This document shows positions 52,369 to 62,880 of a stretch of DNA of 64,000 nucleotides, piece by piece. The DNA is from an uncultured Paracoccaceae bacterium. GTDB lineage: Bacteria; Pseudomonadota; Alphaproteobacteria; Rhodobacterales; Rhodobacteraceae. The notes under the pieces are model-generated. The model did not search any database. It was not told the origin of the DNA and saw only the letters and a list, made by a program, of their open reading frames with translations. A program made the position numbers and the translations under genes. Position 1 is the stretch's first letter; each line of letters opens with the position of its first letter. The stretch lies in contig CALAXT010000056.1 in the NCBI GenBank assembly GCA_937895435.1, positions 1 through 64,000 of the forward strand. Reading direction: 5' to 3'.

Positions 52369-52980
52369 CTAAGTCTGATCGCCCGCCTCTAACCGCACCA
52401 AATCCCGCTCGCCCAGAGCAAACCGCGCCAAAACGGCAGGATACAACTGATGTTCCATTGCCAGAACACGGGCACCTAACGTTTGCGGAGTGTCACCAGG
52501 TAAAACCGGCACACGGGCTTGACCCAGAATTGGGCCCTCATCTAGGGCGGCGGTAACCTCATGCACCGTGCAACCGGCCTCATGTTCGCATGCGGCCAAC
52601 GCGCGGGCATGGGTATCAAGCCCACGGTATTTTGGCAAAAGGGACGGGTGGATGTTTAGCAAACGGCCAGCATAATGCGCTACAAACTCTGGCCCTAAAA
52701 TGCGCATAAACCCTGCCAAGCAGACAATATCTGGCTGAGCGGCATCAATCAAATCCATCAATGCCACTTCGAATGCGGCCCGGTCACCACCAAAGCCGCG
52801 GTGATCAAGCACCGCGGTCGGCACCCCCAAATCAGCTGCCAATTGCAGCCCGCCCGCATCTGCACGATTAGACACCACCAAAACGGGCCGGGCTGGGTGG
52901 GTGCCATACATACTGCGCACAAGCGCCACCATGTTTGACCCACCACCAGAAATCAGCAGCGCAACCCGCGCATGGCTCAT
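52369..52980 (-). CDS. purN: Phosphoribosylglycinamide formyltransferase
   Basis: 203 residues: [29 protein letters not shown], the catalytic [16 protein letters not shown] and a final aspartate in [14 protein letters not shown]. PurN formylates GAR with 10-formyl-THF. Its ATG overlaps the purM stop (ATGA), so purM-purN form a coupled pair, as in E. coli. Confidence 0.97.
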   Translation of the reverse strand: MSHARVALLISGGGSNMVALVRSMYGTHPARPVLVVSNRADAGGLQLAADLGVPTAVLDHRGFGGDRAAFEVALMDLIDAAQPDIVCLAGFMRILGPEFVAHYAGRLLNIHPSLLPKYRGLDTHARALAACEHEAGCTVHEVTAALDEGPILGQARVPVLPGDTPQTLGARVLAMEHQLYPAVLARFALGERDLVRLEAGDQT

Positions 52981-54044
52981 GCCAATTGTCCGTTGTAGTG
53001 CACACCGGTCGTCGCTGTGATCTCACCCAAGCGGTGAACACTCTGCCCTTCTGCTTGCAAAAGCGCCGCCAGCGTTTCAGCCCGATCAGCCGCCACAACC
53101 ACAACCATCCCGATGCCACAGTTAAAGGTTTTCAGCATTTCCGCTTGTGAAATACCACCATGCTGGGCCAACCAGCCAAACACGCCCGGCATCGCCCATG
53201 CCCCCAAATCAATCTGTGCGCCCATATTGTCAGGCAGCACGCGCGGCAGATTTTCTGTCAGGCCACCGCCGGTGATATGGGCCATGGCATGGACACCGCC
53301 GGCGCGCAGAGCAGCCAAAGCCGGGCGAACATAAAGCCGCGTTGGCTCTAAAAGTGCGGCCCCAAGGCTGCGCGGCGCGTCGGAACCCGGCACAGCAAAG
53401 GGGGCTGGCGCGTCCCACCCAAGCCCGCTGCGGTCGACAATTTTGCGCACCAGCGAAAAGCCGTTGGAATGCACACCGCTGGCGCCCAAGCCCAACAACA
53501 CATCGCCCACCGCCACATCACGCGGCAAAGCGCCCCCGCGCTCCATCGCACCCACCGCAAACCCTGCCAAATCAAAGTCACCACCGTGATACATCCCCGG
53601 CATCTCGGCTGTCTCGCCCCCAATCAGCGCGCAGCCACTTTGGGCGCAGCCATCGGCAATGCCCTCAATCACTTGTGCGGCTTGATCAAGCTCCAGCTTG
53701 CCTGTCGCGAAATAATCCAGAAAAAACAACGGTTCGGCACCTTGGCAGATCAGATCGTTGACGCACATCGCCACAAGATCAATGCCCACACTGCCAACAT
53801 GACCAGTTTCAATTGCAATGCGCAGCTTCGTGCCGACCCCATCGGTCGCAGCCACCAAAACAGGGTCCGCGTACCCCGCTGCTTTCAAATCAAACAGCGC
53901 GCCAAACCCACCCAAACCTGACATCACCCCATCGCGACGCGTCCGGGCAGCGGCCGGTTTGATGCGTTCGACCAAAGCATTTCCGGCATCAATATCGACG
54001 CCCGCATCGGCGTAGCTAAGCCCGTTTTTTGTCGTCTCGGTCAT
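52977..54044 (-). CDS. purM: Phosphoribosylformylglycinamidine cyclo-ligase
   Basis: 355 residues: [19 protein letters not shown], the phosphate loop [55 protein letters not shown] and [16 protein letters not shown]. It closes the imidazole ring to give AIR. Start 54044 follows AAGGGTGG. The longer frame (to 54227) has no ribosome binding site. It runs into purN with a four-base overlap. Confidence 0.97.
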   Translation of the reverse strand: MTETTKNGLSYADAGVDIDAGNALVERIKPAAARTRRDGVMSGLGGFGALFDLKAAGYADPVLVAATDGVGTKLRIAIETGHVGSVGIDLVAMCVNDLICQGAEPLFFLDYFATGKLELDQAAQVIEGIADGCAQSGCALIGGETAEMPGMYHGGDFDLAGFAVGAMERGGALPRDVAVGDVLLGLGASGVHSNGFSLVRKIVDRSGLGWDAPAPFAVPGSDAPRSLGAALLEPTRLYVRPALAALRAGGVHAMAHITGGGLTENLPRVLPDNMGAQIDLGAWAMPGVFGWLAQHGGISQAEMLKTFNCGIGMVVVVAADRAETLAALLQAEGQSVHRLGEITATTGVHYNGQLA

Positions 54045-54232
54045 CGCGCCACCCTTGTCGCTTTTAGAAAACCCACGCATTGCGTTATTTGTGCCTCGCA
54101 TAAACCATCGGCCCTCGCACCGCAACGGGCCAGCATGGGGGCTGCATGGGGGCAAATGCCCAAGCTGGGGGCCCGATCTGCGCCCCATCTGGCTTGACCA
54201 ATGCCAGTGGTATGCTAGGAACGCCACAGGTT

Positions 54233-54308
54233 GGGCCTGTAGCTCAATGGTTAGAGCAGGGCGCTCATAACGCCTTGGTTGGGGGTTCGAGTCCCTCCGG
54301 GCCTACCA
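54233..54308 (+). tRNA. tRNA with CAT anticodon, probably tRNA-Ile2 (k2C-modified)
   Basis: A 76-base cloverleaf: acceptor GGGCCTG pairs with CGGGCCT, then A-CCA encoded; the anticodon loop CTCATAA holds CAT at 54266-54268. Anticodon CAT could be Met or Ile2. The acceptor pairs C4-G69 and C5-G68 are the TilS identity features of Ile2 and differ from the U4-A69/A5-U68 of elongator Met, so Ile2 is favoured. Confidence 0.9.
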
Positions 54309-54345
54309 ACCGTAAAACGCACGCACGCGCAACCCTGCGCCAAAA

Positions 54346-55461
54346 TCAGGCCCCAAGACTGAGGCCGGCGATAAAGGCGCGCCCCTCGGGTGACAGGTCA
54401 CTGTCAGACAAAATCTTTTTGACTTGCGCCAAAGCATCGTTTGCGGCGTCTAGCTCTGGCAGGGGTTTGATCTGGGTAATTTTATCAAAATCTGCAAAAA
54501 ACTGACCATCATCGCGTTCAGAAAATGAGGCGCAAAGAAAGCTATTTGCCGCTTCAAATTGCCAGGCAAGGTTCTGGCGATTTTCTGCGCCAAACATTTC
54601 AACATCATGGTTTGGCGGCAGCGAAAGCTTGTCAGACAGGCCCATCAAGAACTTCCGCACCCGACGCGCCTGCGGTTCTGGCAATGCATGATTGGCACGA
54701 CGTGCAATTTCCATCAAGCTTGTTGGAATGCTTGGGTTTGCATCAGAAAACCGCCGCAAATTTTCCGGGAATTTAAGCCCTGAATGCTGCAAAAAATCCT
54801 CGACTGATCCGCCCGAGGCCCGAATGTCAGAATAATCACGCACGACAAACCGTGCTGTGTCAAAAACTTCTGTCCAGGCTTCCAGCATCAACTGATAGTC
54901 GAAATGGATGGAACGCGCGTACTGCCCGACCGCGTCATCGCGCAGGGCGGCCACAGTGTGGCCAAATTTCAATCGCTGCCCATGCCAAGAAATCAAATAA
55001 TCGTCTGGCCGACGCAATGTGGCAACAATCGTTACATCCGACACATCAAATGCAGTCTTCAGCAACTCTATCAACCGAACATCAGCAGCGGCAAAGTTTG
55101 AAAGAACCTCACCACACAAAATCATCGCACGCGGCTTGAGGGTTGCGATCTGTTCATTGATTGCCACAAACATCTTTCGAAAGTGCGGCAAATTTTTGTG
55201 AAACGGGGGCACTGTCCCGTGCGCAACATCGGCGATCATGCGAAAGGCCAGCGCATTGTGCGGCTCACGCACATTGATGGGCAGATCCCCCTCAAAATCG
55301 GCACCGTTCAGCGCTGCGGCAATATTATGGCTAAAGCCTTGGCTTTCGACGCTGGGATAAAGAATGCCCGCCTTGAGCAGCCCAAGATAATTCTGGGACA
55401 AAAACCGCTGAAGTGAGGTTGAACCGACCTTATGATGGCCCATAAAAATGACAAGCTTCAT
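54346..55461 (-). CDS. Sulfotransferase-like P-loop protein
   Basis: 371 residues. The N-terminus has MKLVIFMGHHKVGSTSLQRF, the phosphosulfate-binding loop (HxKxGSTSLQ) of P-loop sulfotransferases, and VTIVATLRRPDDYLISWHG is the second substrate segment. No signal peptide. Members sulfate sugars or lipids at the surface, or act on unknown acceptors. The base composition is somewhat lower in G+C than its neighbours. It is a minus-strand single gene, 38 bases after a plus-strand tRNA. Confidence 0.8.
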   Translation of the reverse strand: MKLVIFMGHHKVGSTSLQRFLSQNYLGLLKAGILYPSVESQGFSHNIAAALNGADFEGDLPINVREPHNALAFRMIADVAHGTVPPFHKNLPHFRKMFVAINEQIATLKPRAMILCGEVLSNFAAADVRLIELLKTAFDVSDVTIVATLRRPDDYLISWHGQRLKFGHTVAALRDDAVGQYARSIHFDYQLMLEAWTEVFDTARFVVRDYSDIRASGGSVEDFLQHSGLKFPENLRRFSDANPSIPTSLMEIARRANHALPEPQARRVRKFLMGLSDKLSLPPNHDVEMFGAENRQNLAWQFEAANSFLCASFSERDDGQFFADFDKITQIKPLPELDAANDALAQVKKILSDSDLSPEGRAFIAGLSLGA

Positions 55462-55565
55462 ACCCTGGAACTTTCAATCTGGTTGTGGTCTGCGCAACAT
55501 TCCCCAACATGATTTGTCACTCGTAATGCCGGATCTACATCAAATCAACACAGGATGCCCGGCAA

Positions 55566-56489
55566 TCAGCGCTCTATGCCCCGCAATGCCAATCCAAGGG
55601 TCTGTGCCGCCCCATGTAGCGCAGATATCAGCATATCATGCCCTGCCCCCAGTGTGTCTTGGCCACGCGCCAGCAGAGCAATATCACGGCTCGCATTTGC
55701 AATTTGCAGGGGCCGCACCGTGACCTCATCGCGAAAAACGGCCTGACGGCGAGTGAAAAGTTCGGGCAAGATTGCGACGCCAATCCCTGATGCGGCCATC
55801 AACACAATCGAATCCAGCGTTGTGCCTTCGTAATCATCTGACACGATCCCCCCACAATCAGCCGCCAGCGCATACACAATCCGCGACAACCGGTGCCCCT
55901 GATCCAGCGTCAGCAGTTGCCGGCCGCGCAGATCTTCTGCCCGCACCCCAGATTGCGAACGGGCCAAAATATCATCGCGCGCCACCGCAACCCAGAGCGT
56001 TTCGTTAAACAGACGCCGCTGATGCGTGTTGGGGTGATCCTCGGGGGTTGAGATGATCAGATCAAACTGGCCAGATTTCAGACCACGTTCCAGATCACGG
56101 GTATTTTCTTCGCGCACGATCACCCGCAGGCCGGGCTGCTGGCGGTGAATGTCATGAATGACCTGAGGCAACAAATAGGGCCCAATTGACGGCAAGACAC
56201 CCAGCCGCAACCGCCCCGAAAACGGCAAATCGCTGGCCATCGCACTGCGCAGATCGCGCATGTCGCGCAGAATTTTTTGCGCACGCAAGATCAGCTCTTC
56301 GCCCTTGGCGGTCGCCTGCAGCCCTCCCCGGCCACGCTCAAAGATTCGCAACCCCAGCTCGGTCTCAACAGCAGCGATCTGGGCAGACAGGCTGGGCTGG
56401 CTGACATTCAATGCCTCAGCCGCCAATCCAAACCGCCCCAACCGATGGACGGTCACAATGTAATCCAACTGACGCAAGGTGGGACGCAT
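55566..56489 (-). CDS. LysR-family regulator, OxyR-like but without its redox cysteines
   Basis: 307 residues: helix-turn-helix LAAEALNVSQPSLSAQIAAVE and effector domain with LEDGHCLRDQ-like LLTLDQGHRLSRIV. OxyR has Cys199 at that H-C position and Cys208 nine residues on; here Arg200 replaces the first and only C212 is present, so peroxide sensing by a disulfide is not possible in the same way. It is divergent from the bicarbonate transporter gene and probably controls it. An operator-like repeat lies between them at 56503-56527. Confidence 0.88.
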   Translation of the reverse strand: MRPTLRQLDYIVTVHRLGRFGLAAEALNVSQPSLSAQIAAVETELGLRIFERGRGGLQATAKGEELILRAQKILRDMRDLRSAMASDLPFSGRLRLGVLPSIGPYLLPQVIHDIHRQQPGLRVIVREENTRDLERGLKSGQFDLIISTPEDHPNTHQRRLFNETLWVAVARDDILARSQSGVRAEDLRGRQLLTLDQGHRLSRIVYALAADCGGIVSDDYEGTTLDSIVLMAASGIGVAILPELFTRRQAVFRDEVTVRPLQIANASRDIALLARGQDTLGAGHDMLISALHGAAQTLGLALRGIER

Positions 56490-56502
56490 ATCATAGCCTT
56501 AA

Positions 56503-56527
56503 ACTATATATTATGTTTAATTATAGT
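56503..56527. promoter_or_regulatory. LysR-type operator candidate ACTATA-N13-TATAGT
   Basis: ACTATA (56503-56508) and TATAGT (56522-56527) form an inverted repeat in the A+T-rich divergent region between the LysR gene (starts 56489) and the transporter (starts 56584). Size and position suit a LysR binding site. Confidence 0.5.
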
Positions 56528-56583
56528 ATTGGATTAATGAAAAATCACAAGGCATCTGGCACATAAATCTGAAAGGACGCATG

Positions 56584-57546
56584 ATGCCCGACATTCTCGA
56601 TACGCTTGCCAGCAATTTGGTCGTACCAACTATTTTGTTTTTTGTTTTGGGATTGCTGGCGGCCTTTGCGCGCAGCGATCTGTCAATCCCGGGCGGCGCG
56701 GCCAAATTCATGTCGCTTTATCTGCTGCTGGCCATTGGTTTTAAGGGCGGCAACAGCCTGGCACAGCATGGGATGGGGCCCGATCTCTTTGCCGCTATGG
56801 CAGCGGGTGTTGCGCTATCATTCTTTGGTCCATTTGTGGCCTATGGGCTGTTGCGGACCATGACGGGGCTTGACCGGCTGAACGCTGCCGCAGTTGCCGG
56901 GCATTATGGCTCAATTTCCATTGTGACCTATGTCACGGCCACACATTTGCTTAGCCTGATGGAGATCGCACAAAGTGGTGCAATGGTTGCTGTTGCAGCG
57001 ATGATGGAAGTCCCCGCGATCATATCTGCGTTGTGGCTGGCGCGCAGATCAGCCGGGCCCAGCCTGCAACAATCGGGTGTGATGCGCGATATTTTGGCCA
57101 ATGGGTCCATCGTTTTGCTGGCAGGGGCCTTTGTGATTGGCGCTGTTACGGGCGGGCGGGGGATGGATATGGTGGCGCCCTTTGTGGTGACACCGTTCAC
57201 GGGCATCTTGTGTTTGTTCTTGTTGGATATGGGGCTGTCCTCGGGGCGCAGCCTGATGCGCAATGCCCATATGCTAAGCGTTGGGTTATTTGCCTTTGGC
57301 GTCATCATGCCACTGACGGGGGCGACCATGGCATTTGGTTTGGGCCATATCTTCGGTATCACGGGGGGGGATCTGTTTTTGTTGATGGTCCTGGCAGGAT
57401 CAGCCTCTTACATCGCGGTGCCCGCCGCGATGCGGGTGGCATTGCCACAGGCCGAGGCCGGTATTTATCTGACACTGTCGCTTGGGGTTTCTTTTCCGTT
57501 CAACGTCACAATCGGGCTGCCACTTTATCTGTGGGCCGCGCTGTGA
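56584..57546 (+). CDS. SbtA-type sodium-dependent bicarbonate permease
   Basis: 320 residues, ten hydrophobic helices in two inverted halves. Hallmarks are KFMSLYLLLAIGFKGGN, the AAAVAGHYGSISIVTY half and the second-half glycine-rich GSASYIAVPAAMRVALP. SbtA imports bicarbonate with sodium in cyanobacteria; members in proteobacteria are less studied. Start 56584 is chosen over 56581 because AAAGGA lies six bases before it. Control by the divergent LysR protein is likely. Confidence 0.88.
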   Translation: MPDILDTLASNLVVPTILFFVLGLLAAFARSDLSIPGGAAKFMSLYLLLAIGFKGGNSLAQHGMGPDLFAAMAAGVALSFFGPFVAYGLLRTMTGLDRLNAAAVAGHYGSISIVTYVTATHLLSLMEIAQSGAMVAVAAMMEVPAIISALWLARRSAGPSLQQSGVMRDILANGSIVLLAGAFVIGAVTGGRGMDMVAPFVVTPFTGILCLFLLDMGLSSGRSLMRNAHMLSVGLFAFGVIMPLTGATMAFGLGHIFGITGGDLFLLMVLAGSASYIAVPAAMRVALPQAEAGIYLTLSLGVSFPFNVTIGLPLYLWAAL

Positions 57547-57562
57547 AAACAGAAGAAAAATT

Positions 57563-57646
57563 TGGTGCGGGTGGTCGGACTCGAACCGACACTCCTTGCG
57601 GAAAGGGTGTTTGAGACCCTCGCGTCTACCGTTCCGCCACACCCGC
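57563..57646 (-). tRNA. tRNA-Leu (CAA anticodon)
   Basis: Read on the minus strand: acceptor GCGGGTG with CACCCGC, a long variable arm, T loop TTCGAGT and encoded CCA at 57563-57565. The anticodon stem AGGGT/ACCCT carries the loop CTCAAAC with anticodon CAA (57611-57613). It reads UUG codons. T-rich sequence follows. Confidence 0.95.
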
Positions 57647-57824
57647 ACGAACGTACCCATCGGTAGTGGCAGGAACAACACCCGCCATGGGAACAGCGCT
57701 TCCTTAGCCTGCGGCTTTGCGCGCGTCAACGCCGAGTTGACCGCCAAATCACATTGGCCCTTTCCGTTTGTCGGAAATCGCGCGATACCGTGACAAAATC
57801 CATGACCAACACCACAGGTGCAAA

Positions 57825-58298
57825 ATGACCCGTGCCCAGATCAGCCTTGTCGCAGCCGTCGGATCTACCTTGCTTTTGGCGGCAGCTTTTGGGTTTCAGG
57901 CATTGGGATATGCGCCATGCAAACTGTGTTTGTGGCAACGCTGGCCGCATGGGCTTGCGATGGTTTTGGGGGGATGGGCGCTGTTGGCGGTGATGGGGCG
58001 CGCGCCCCTGCCCCGCATCGCTGTGTGGCTGGGTGCCAGTGCTGCAGCCACAAGCGCAGTGCTGGGGGGGTATCACACCGGTGTGGAACAGGGCTGGTGG
58101 CCAGGCCCTGATTCTTGCACGGGCCAACCGATTGCCGGGCTGAGCCCCGCTGATCTGCTGATGCAAATCATGGCAGCCCCTATCATTCGCTGTGACGACA
58201 TTGCTTGGTCGTTACTGGGCTTGTCGATGGCCTCTTGGAACATGCTGGCGTCGGGTGGTTTGGCTGTCGTGTGGCTGTTGGCTACGCGCCGGACTTAG
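57825..58298 (+). CDS. dsbB: DsbB-type disulfide bond formation protein
   Basis: 157 residues, four helices: the first redox pair in APCKLCLWQRWPHG, the second pair in the periplasmic loop PDSCTGQ and IIRCDD. DsbB oxidises DsbA and passes electrons to quinone. Start ATG 57825 follows CAGGTG; an upstream in-frame codon at 57768 adds no hydrophobic residues. It lies before gyrA on the same strand with a 125-base gap. Confidence 0.92.
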   Translation: MTRAQISLVAAVGSTLLLAAAFGFQALGYAPCKLCLWQRWPHGLAMVLGGWALLAVMGRAPLPRIAVWLGASAAATSAVLGGYHTGVEQGWWPGPDSCTGQPIAGLSPADLLMQIMAAPIIRCDDIAWSLLGLSMASWNMLASGGLAVVWLLATRRT

Positions 58299-58423
58299 AC
58301 CAGCCACCCTGCACGCCAAACGATCGCAAATGCTTGCGGTGGTATGAGTGATTGCACCCCATATCCACGATGGTCTATAAGAGGCGCGACTATATCTAGC
58401 ACCCAAAGTAAAGGCCCTGCCCC

Positions 58424-61183
58424 GTGAGTGATCGCCCCGACGCGCCCAACGATGTGCCCGAACCCGCAAACGTCGGACCATCTGAAACCGGACCCACCGG
58501 ACGCGCACCCTATGATGGACCGTCGATCTCTATCTCGGAAGAGATGAAGACCAGCTATCTTGATTATGCGATGAGCGTGATTGTCAGCCGCGCTATTCCT
58601 GATCTGCGCGACGGATTAAAGCCTGTGCACCGCCGGATTCTTTACGCGATGCACGAAACTGGCAACACACATGAAAAGTCATACCGCAAATCGGCCCGCC
58701 CGGTTGGTGATGTGATGGGCAAATATCACCCCCACGGCGATAGTGCGATTTATGATGCACTGGTGCGGATGGCGCAGCCATTTTCAATGTCATTGCCACT
58801 TTTGGATGGTCAGGGCAATTTCGGATCGATGGATGGTGATAGTGCTGCGGCGATGCGCTACACTGAGGTGCGGATGGATAAGCCTGCGGCGTTCTTGTTG
58901 GCCGATATCGACAAGGAAACCGTTAATTTTCAAGACAACTATGATGGCAAAGACCGTGAACCAACGGTTTTGCCAGCCCGTTTCCCCAATATGTTGGTCA
59001 ATGGCGCTGGCGGTATTGCTGTGGGTATGGCCACCAATATTCCGCCCCATAACTTGGGCGAAGTTATTGCCGCCACTTTGGCCCTGATTGAAACACCCGA
59101 TCTGACATCTGAACAGCTGATGGAATATGTGCCCGCCCCAGACTTTCCGACCGGCGCACAGATTATGGGCCGCTCAGGTGCGCGCAAGGCCTATCTTGAG
59201 GGACGGGGCTCGGTGATTATTCGCGCCAAAACCCGTGTTGAGGAATTCCGCAAAGACCGCTTTGCCATCATCATTGATGAAATCCCCTATCAGGTGAACA
59301 AATCAGCGATGATCGAAAAGATCGCCGAACAGGTGCGTGATAAAAAGATTGAGGGCATCTCGCATGTCCAAGACGAATCTGATCGTACAGGCGTGCGTGT
59401 GGTGATTGAGCTGAAGCGCGATGCGACGCCTGACGTTGTGCTTAACCAATTGTTCCGTTTTACACCGATGCAAACCACATTTGGCTGCAACATGTTGGCA
59501 CTGAACGGTGGCCGGCCCGAACAGCTGACGTTGCGCGACTTTCTGACCAACTTTATCGCATTCCGCGAAGAAGTCGTGGCACGCCGCACCGCCTACGAGC
59601 TGCGCCGCGCCCGCGAACGCAGCCACATTCTGTGCGGTCTGGCTGTGGCTGTGACCAATGTTGATGAAATCGTGGCCACCATCCGCGCCTCAGCCGATCC
59701 GGCCACCGCGCGCGAACGGTTGATGACGCGGCGCTGGCCCGCAGGCGATATTGCTGAATATATTCGCCTGATTGATGACCCCAGCCATACCGTGAACGAT
59801 GATGGCACCTATAACCTGTCCGAGGCGCAGGCCCGCGCGATTCTTGAATTGCGGCTGCAACGCCTGACCGCGATGGGTGTGCGTGAAGTGACCGATGAGC
59901 TGCGCGAATTGGCCGCCAAAATCAAAGATTACCTGGACATCCTGCGCTCACGCGACCGGATCATGGCGATCATCAGCACCGAACTGATAGAGGTGCGCAA
60001 CGCCTTTGCTGTGCCGCGCCGCACAGAAATCGCCGATTGGGCCGGCGATATGGATGATGAAGACCTGATTGAACGCGAAGATATGGTGGTGACCATCACA
60101 TCAGGTGGCTATATCAAACGTACCCCCTTGGCCGAATTCCGCGCACAGCGCCGGGGTGGCAAGGGTCTGGCCAGCATGTCGACCAAAGAAGACGATGTGG
60201 TGACCACGCTTTTCGTGGCCAACACCCACACGCAACTGTTGTTCTTCACCACCGATGGTATGGTCTATAAGCTCAAGACATGGCGGCTGCCGATGGCGGG
60301 CCGCTCGGCCCGCGGCAAGGCGATTGTGAACATTTTGCCCATCGCGGTCGGCGTGTCGATTGCGGCCTTGATGCCGGTGGATGCTCCGGATACCGAATGG
60401 GAAAACCTGCAGATTTTCTTTGCCACCTCGGATGGCGATGTCCGGCGAAATGCGCTCTCTGATTTTACCAATGTCATGCGCAACGGAAAAATCGCGATGA
60501 AGCTGCCCGAGGGTGTGCAACTGGTCAACGCGCGCATCTGCGCCGACACCGATGACGTGATGTTGGTCACTGCTTTGGGCCGTGCCATCCGGTTTGCCAG
60601 CACGGATGTGCGCATTTTCAAGGGCCGTGATTCGACGGGCGTGCGTGGCATTCGATTGGGGGCCACAGACCAAGTGGTGTCGATGTCGGTCATTCGCCAT
60701 TTTGAGGCAACGCCCGCTGAACGCGCCGCCTATCTGAAGATGCGCCGTGCCCAAGAGGGCGCGCTGGATGATGGTGCCGAAGCCGATGACGAAGAAGACA
60801 TGGTTGAGGCAGGGCAACTGTCACTTGAACGGTTTGCAGAAATGTCTGCGTCGGAAGATCTGATTTTGACCATCACAGCAATGGGTGCCGGCAAGCTGTC
60901 GTCCAGCCACGATTATCCGCTGCGCGGACGTGGGGGCCAAGGGGTCACGGCGATGGATCGTGCGATGCGGGGCGGGCCTTTGGTGGCCTGTTTCCCGGTG
61001 GAGCGCAGCGATCAGATCATGATGGCAACCTCAACCGGGCAATCGATCCGCTGCCCAGTTGAGGGTATTTCGTTCCGCTCACGGTCGGCTGGCGGTGTGC
61101 GGGTGTTTAACACGGGCGGCGATGAGGTTGTGGTGTCTGTCGCACGTATCGCCGATCAGGGCGAGGATGACACGGCTGAGTAA
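58424..61183 (+). CDS. gyrA: DNA gyrase subunit A
   Basis: 919 residues with the winged-helix catalytic core: [31 protein letters not shown], the quinolone-pocket segment [20 protein letters not shown] (serine and aspartate intact), and catalytic tyrosine in MRYTEVRM. The C-terminal beta-propeller has the GyrA box [10 protein letters not shown], so this is GyrA and not ParC. Start codon is GTG with AAAGG upstream. The 116-residue gene at 61167 begins within its last 17 bases. Confidence 0.97.
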   Translation: MSDRPDAPNDVPEPANVGPSETGPTGRAPYDGPSISISEEMKTSYLDYAMSVIVSRAIPDLRDGLKPVHRRILYAMHETGNTHEKSYRKSARPVGDVMGKYHPHGDSAIYDALVRMAQPFSMSLPLLDGQGNFGSMDGDSAAAMRYTEVRMDKPAAFLLADIDKETVNFQDNYDGKDREPTVLPARFPNMLVNGAGGIAVGMATNIPPHNLGEVIAATLALIETPDLTSEQLMEYVPAPDFPTGAQIMGRSGARKAYLEGRGSVIIRAKTRVEEFRKDRFAIIIDEIPYQVNKSAMIEKIAEQVRDKKIEGISHVQDESDRTGVRVVIELKRDATPDVVLNQLFRFTPMQTTFGCNMLALNGGRPEQLTLRDFLTNFIAFREEVVARRTAYELRRARERSHILCGLAVAVTNVDEIVATIRASADPATARERLMTRRWPAGDIAEYIRLIDDPSHTVNDDGTYNLSEAQARAILELRLQRLTAMGVREVTDELRELAAKIKDYLDILRSRDRIMAIISTELIEVRNAFAVPRRTEIADWAGDMDDEDLIEREDMVVTITSGGYIKRTPLAEFRAQRRGGKGLASMSTKEDDVVTTLFVANTHTQLLFFTTDGMVYKLKTWRLPMAGRSARGKAIVNILPIAVGVSIAALMPVDAPDTEWENLQIFFATSDGDVRRNALSDFTNVMRNGKIAMKLPEGVQLVNARICADTDDVMLVTALGRAIRFASTDVRIFKGRDSTGVRGIRLGATDQVVSMSVIRHFEATPAERAAYLKMRRAQEGALDDGAEADDEEDMVEAGQLSLERFAEMSASEDLILTITAMGAGKLSSSHDYPLRGRGGQGVTAMDRAMRGGPLVACFPVERSDQIMMATSTGQSIRCPVEGISFRSRSAGGVRVFNTGGDEVVVSVARIADQGEDDTAE

Positions 61184-61517
61184 TCAGACCAATACACTTG
61201 CCCCAAGGCTGCGCCAATTTTTGGCGCAGCGCCCCTGTGATGCCCCATGCCTAAGCTACGCGCAGGTGATTGCAGCATTGGATATTCCACCACCAGCAAT
61301 GGCGCGTCTGACACAGACGTTAGAAGAGCTAATGACCGTTGACACCGCCCAAGGTCACCCCCTGATTGCCGCGCGCGTTGTCAGCCGCGGCCCCGCAGCC
61401 CTGCCGGCGCGTGGCTTTTTTGACCATGCCGCAACCCTTGGCCATGACGTCAGCGATGCGGCCGCATTTCATCGCGCGCAATTGGCAGACCTTGGCAAAA
61501 CGCCCCCCCTGCCCTAA
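61167..61517 (+). CDS. Unknown 116-residue protein coupled to gyrA
   Basis: 116 residues, [19 protein letters not shown] with an acidic-basic helical character; the middle ([28 protein letters not shown]) looks like a winged-helix DNA-binding segment, and the end [21 protein letters not shown] is conserved-looking. I do not recognise the family. The ATG (GAGGATG) lies 17 bases inside gyrA. It is followed by trmFO after ten bases. Confidence 0.7.
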   Translation: MTRLSNQTNTLAPRLRQFLAQRPCDAPCLSYAQVIAALDIPPPAMARLTQTLEELMTVDTAQGHPLIAARVVSRGPAALPARGFFDHAATLGHDVSDAAAFHRAQLADLGKTPPLP

Positions 61518-61527
61518 AAGAAGCGCC

Positions 61528-62880
61528 ATGGATCAACATCTCAATATCATTGGCGGCGGCATGGCTGGCTGCGAAGCAGCCTGGCAAGCGGCCGAGGCCG
61601 GGCTTTCAGTTAGATTGCATGAAATGCGCCCCACAGTCGGCACCTTTGCCCATCAAAGTGGGGATTTGGGCGAAATGGTTTGTTCAAACTCGTTTCGTTC
61701 AGATGATGATGAACAAAACGCTGTCGGACTTTTGCATTGGGAAATGCGTGCGGCCAATGGGCTTATCATGGCGATGGCCGATCAACACGCCCTGCCCGCA
61801 GGCGGCGCACTGGCTGTAGACCGTGAGGCCTTTGCCCAATCTGTTACCGCGCGGCTGCGCGCCCATCCGCGCATCACAGTGGTCGATGGCGAAATCACCG
61901 AATTGCCGCAAAGCGGCCATTGGATTATTGCCACAGGTCCGCTGACATCTGGTGCATTGGCACAGGCCATACAGGCGGAAACCGGCGCGGAAGCATTGGC
62001 ATTTTTTGACGCCATCGCACCGATCATCCACGCCGACAGCATTGATATGTCAAAGGCATGGCGGCAATCACGTTACGACAAAGGCGACACCGAGGAAGAG
62101 CGCACCGCCTATATCAACTGCCCAATGTCGCATGTGCAATATGATGCCTTTATTGATGCACTGCTCGCGGCCGAAAAAACCACGTTTCACCCCGGCGAAA
62201 CCGCAGGCTATTTTGATGGTTGCCTGCCCATTGAGGTGATGGCCGAACGTGGCCGTGAAACCCTGCGCTTTGGCCCGATGAAGCCGGTTGGGCTGACCAA
62301 TGCCAATGATCCCGCCACCAAACCCTATGCGGTCGTTCAACTGCGCCGCGACAATGCTTTGGGCACGCTTTACAACATCGTGGGCTTTCAAACCAAAATG
62401 AAATACGGCGCGCAGGTCGCGGTGCTGCGGATGATTCCCGGATTGGAACACGCCGAATTTGCCCGGTTGGGTGGCATTCATCGCAATACATTTCTAAACT
62501 CACCGCGGCTGCTAGATGCGCAGATGCGGCTAAAAACTCAGCCCCATATCCGTTTTGCCGGCCAAATCACCGGGGTCGAGGGCTATGTCGAATCAGCGGC
62601 GATGGGGCTTTTGGCAGGCCGTCTGGCAGTGGCCGAAATCACGGGCCAACACTTGCAGCCGCCCCCCCCCGACACCGCAATGGGGGCACTGATCACCCAT
62701 ATTACGGGCGGGGCAGACGCAAAGACCTTTCAACCAATGAACGTAAATTTTGGCCTGTTTCCACCCATTGATGCCAAAGGTGGGCGGCGTGGGCGTAAAG
62801 ACCGCTATCGCGCCTATACTGATCGGGCCAAAGCCGCGTTTTTAGCCTGGCTGGGACAGGCCGCGCAGGATGCCGCCTGA
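61528..62880 (+). CDS. trmFO: Methylenetetrahydrofolate-tRNA-(uracil-5-)-methyltransferase
   Basis: 450 residues starting [20 protein letters not shown] with an FAD-binding motif; [16 protein letters not shown], and [17 protein letters not shown] are family signatures. TrmFO methylates U54 of tRNA with methylene-THF and FADH2. gluQRS overlaps its end by 11 bases, so the two are coupled. Start 61528 fits the N-terminal FAD motif. Confidence 0.95.
   Translation: MDQHLNIIGGGMAGCEAAWQAAEAGLSVRLHEMRPTVGTFAHQSGDLGEMVCSNSFRSDDDEQNAVGLLHWEMRAANGLIMAMADQHALPAGGALAVDREAFAQSVTARLRAHPRITVVDGEITELPQSGHWIIATGPLTSGALAQAIQAETGAEALAFFDAIAPIIHADSIDMSKAWRQSRYDKGDTEEERTAYINCPMSHVQYDAFIDALLAAEKTTFHPGETAGYFDGCLPIEVMAERGRETLRFGPMKPVGLTNANDPATKPYAVVQLRRDNALGTLYNIVGFQTKMKYGAQVAVLRMIPGLEHAEFARLGGIHRNTFLNSPRLLDAQMRLKTQPHIRFAGQITGVEGYVESAAMGLLAGRLAVAEITGQHLQPPPPDTAMGALITHITGGADAKTFQPMNVNFGLFPPIDAKGGRRGRKDRYRAYTDRAKAAFLAWLGQAAQDAA

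Noticed and set aside
54045-54232. Hairpin-like GGGGGC and GCCC runs before the tRNA
   Set aside because: The runs allow short stems but no consistent structure or T tract; probably chance in G-rich DNA.
60101-60817. 238-codon open frame on the minus strand opposite gyrA
   Set aside because: It is an antisense shadow of gyrA codons in G+C-rich DNA, with no ribosome binding site and a protein without recognisable features.
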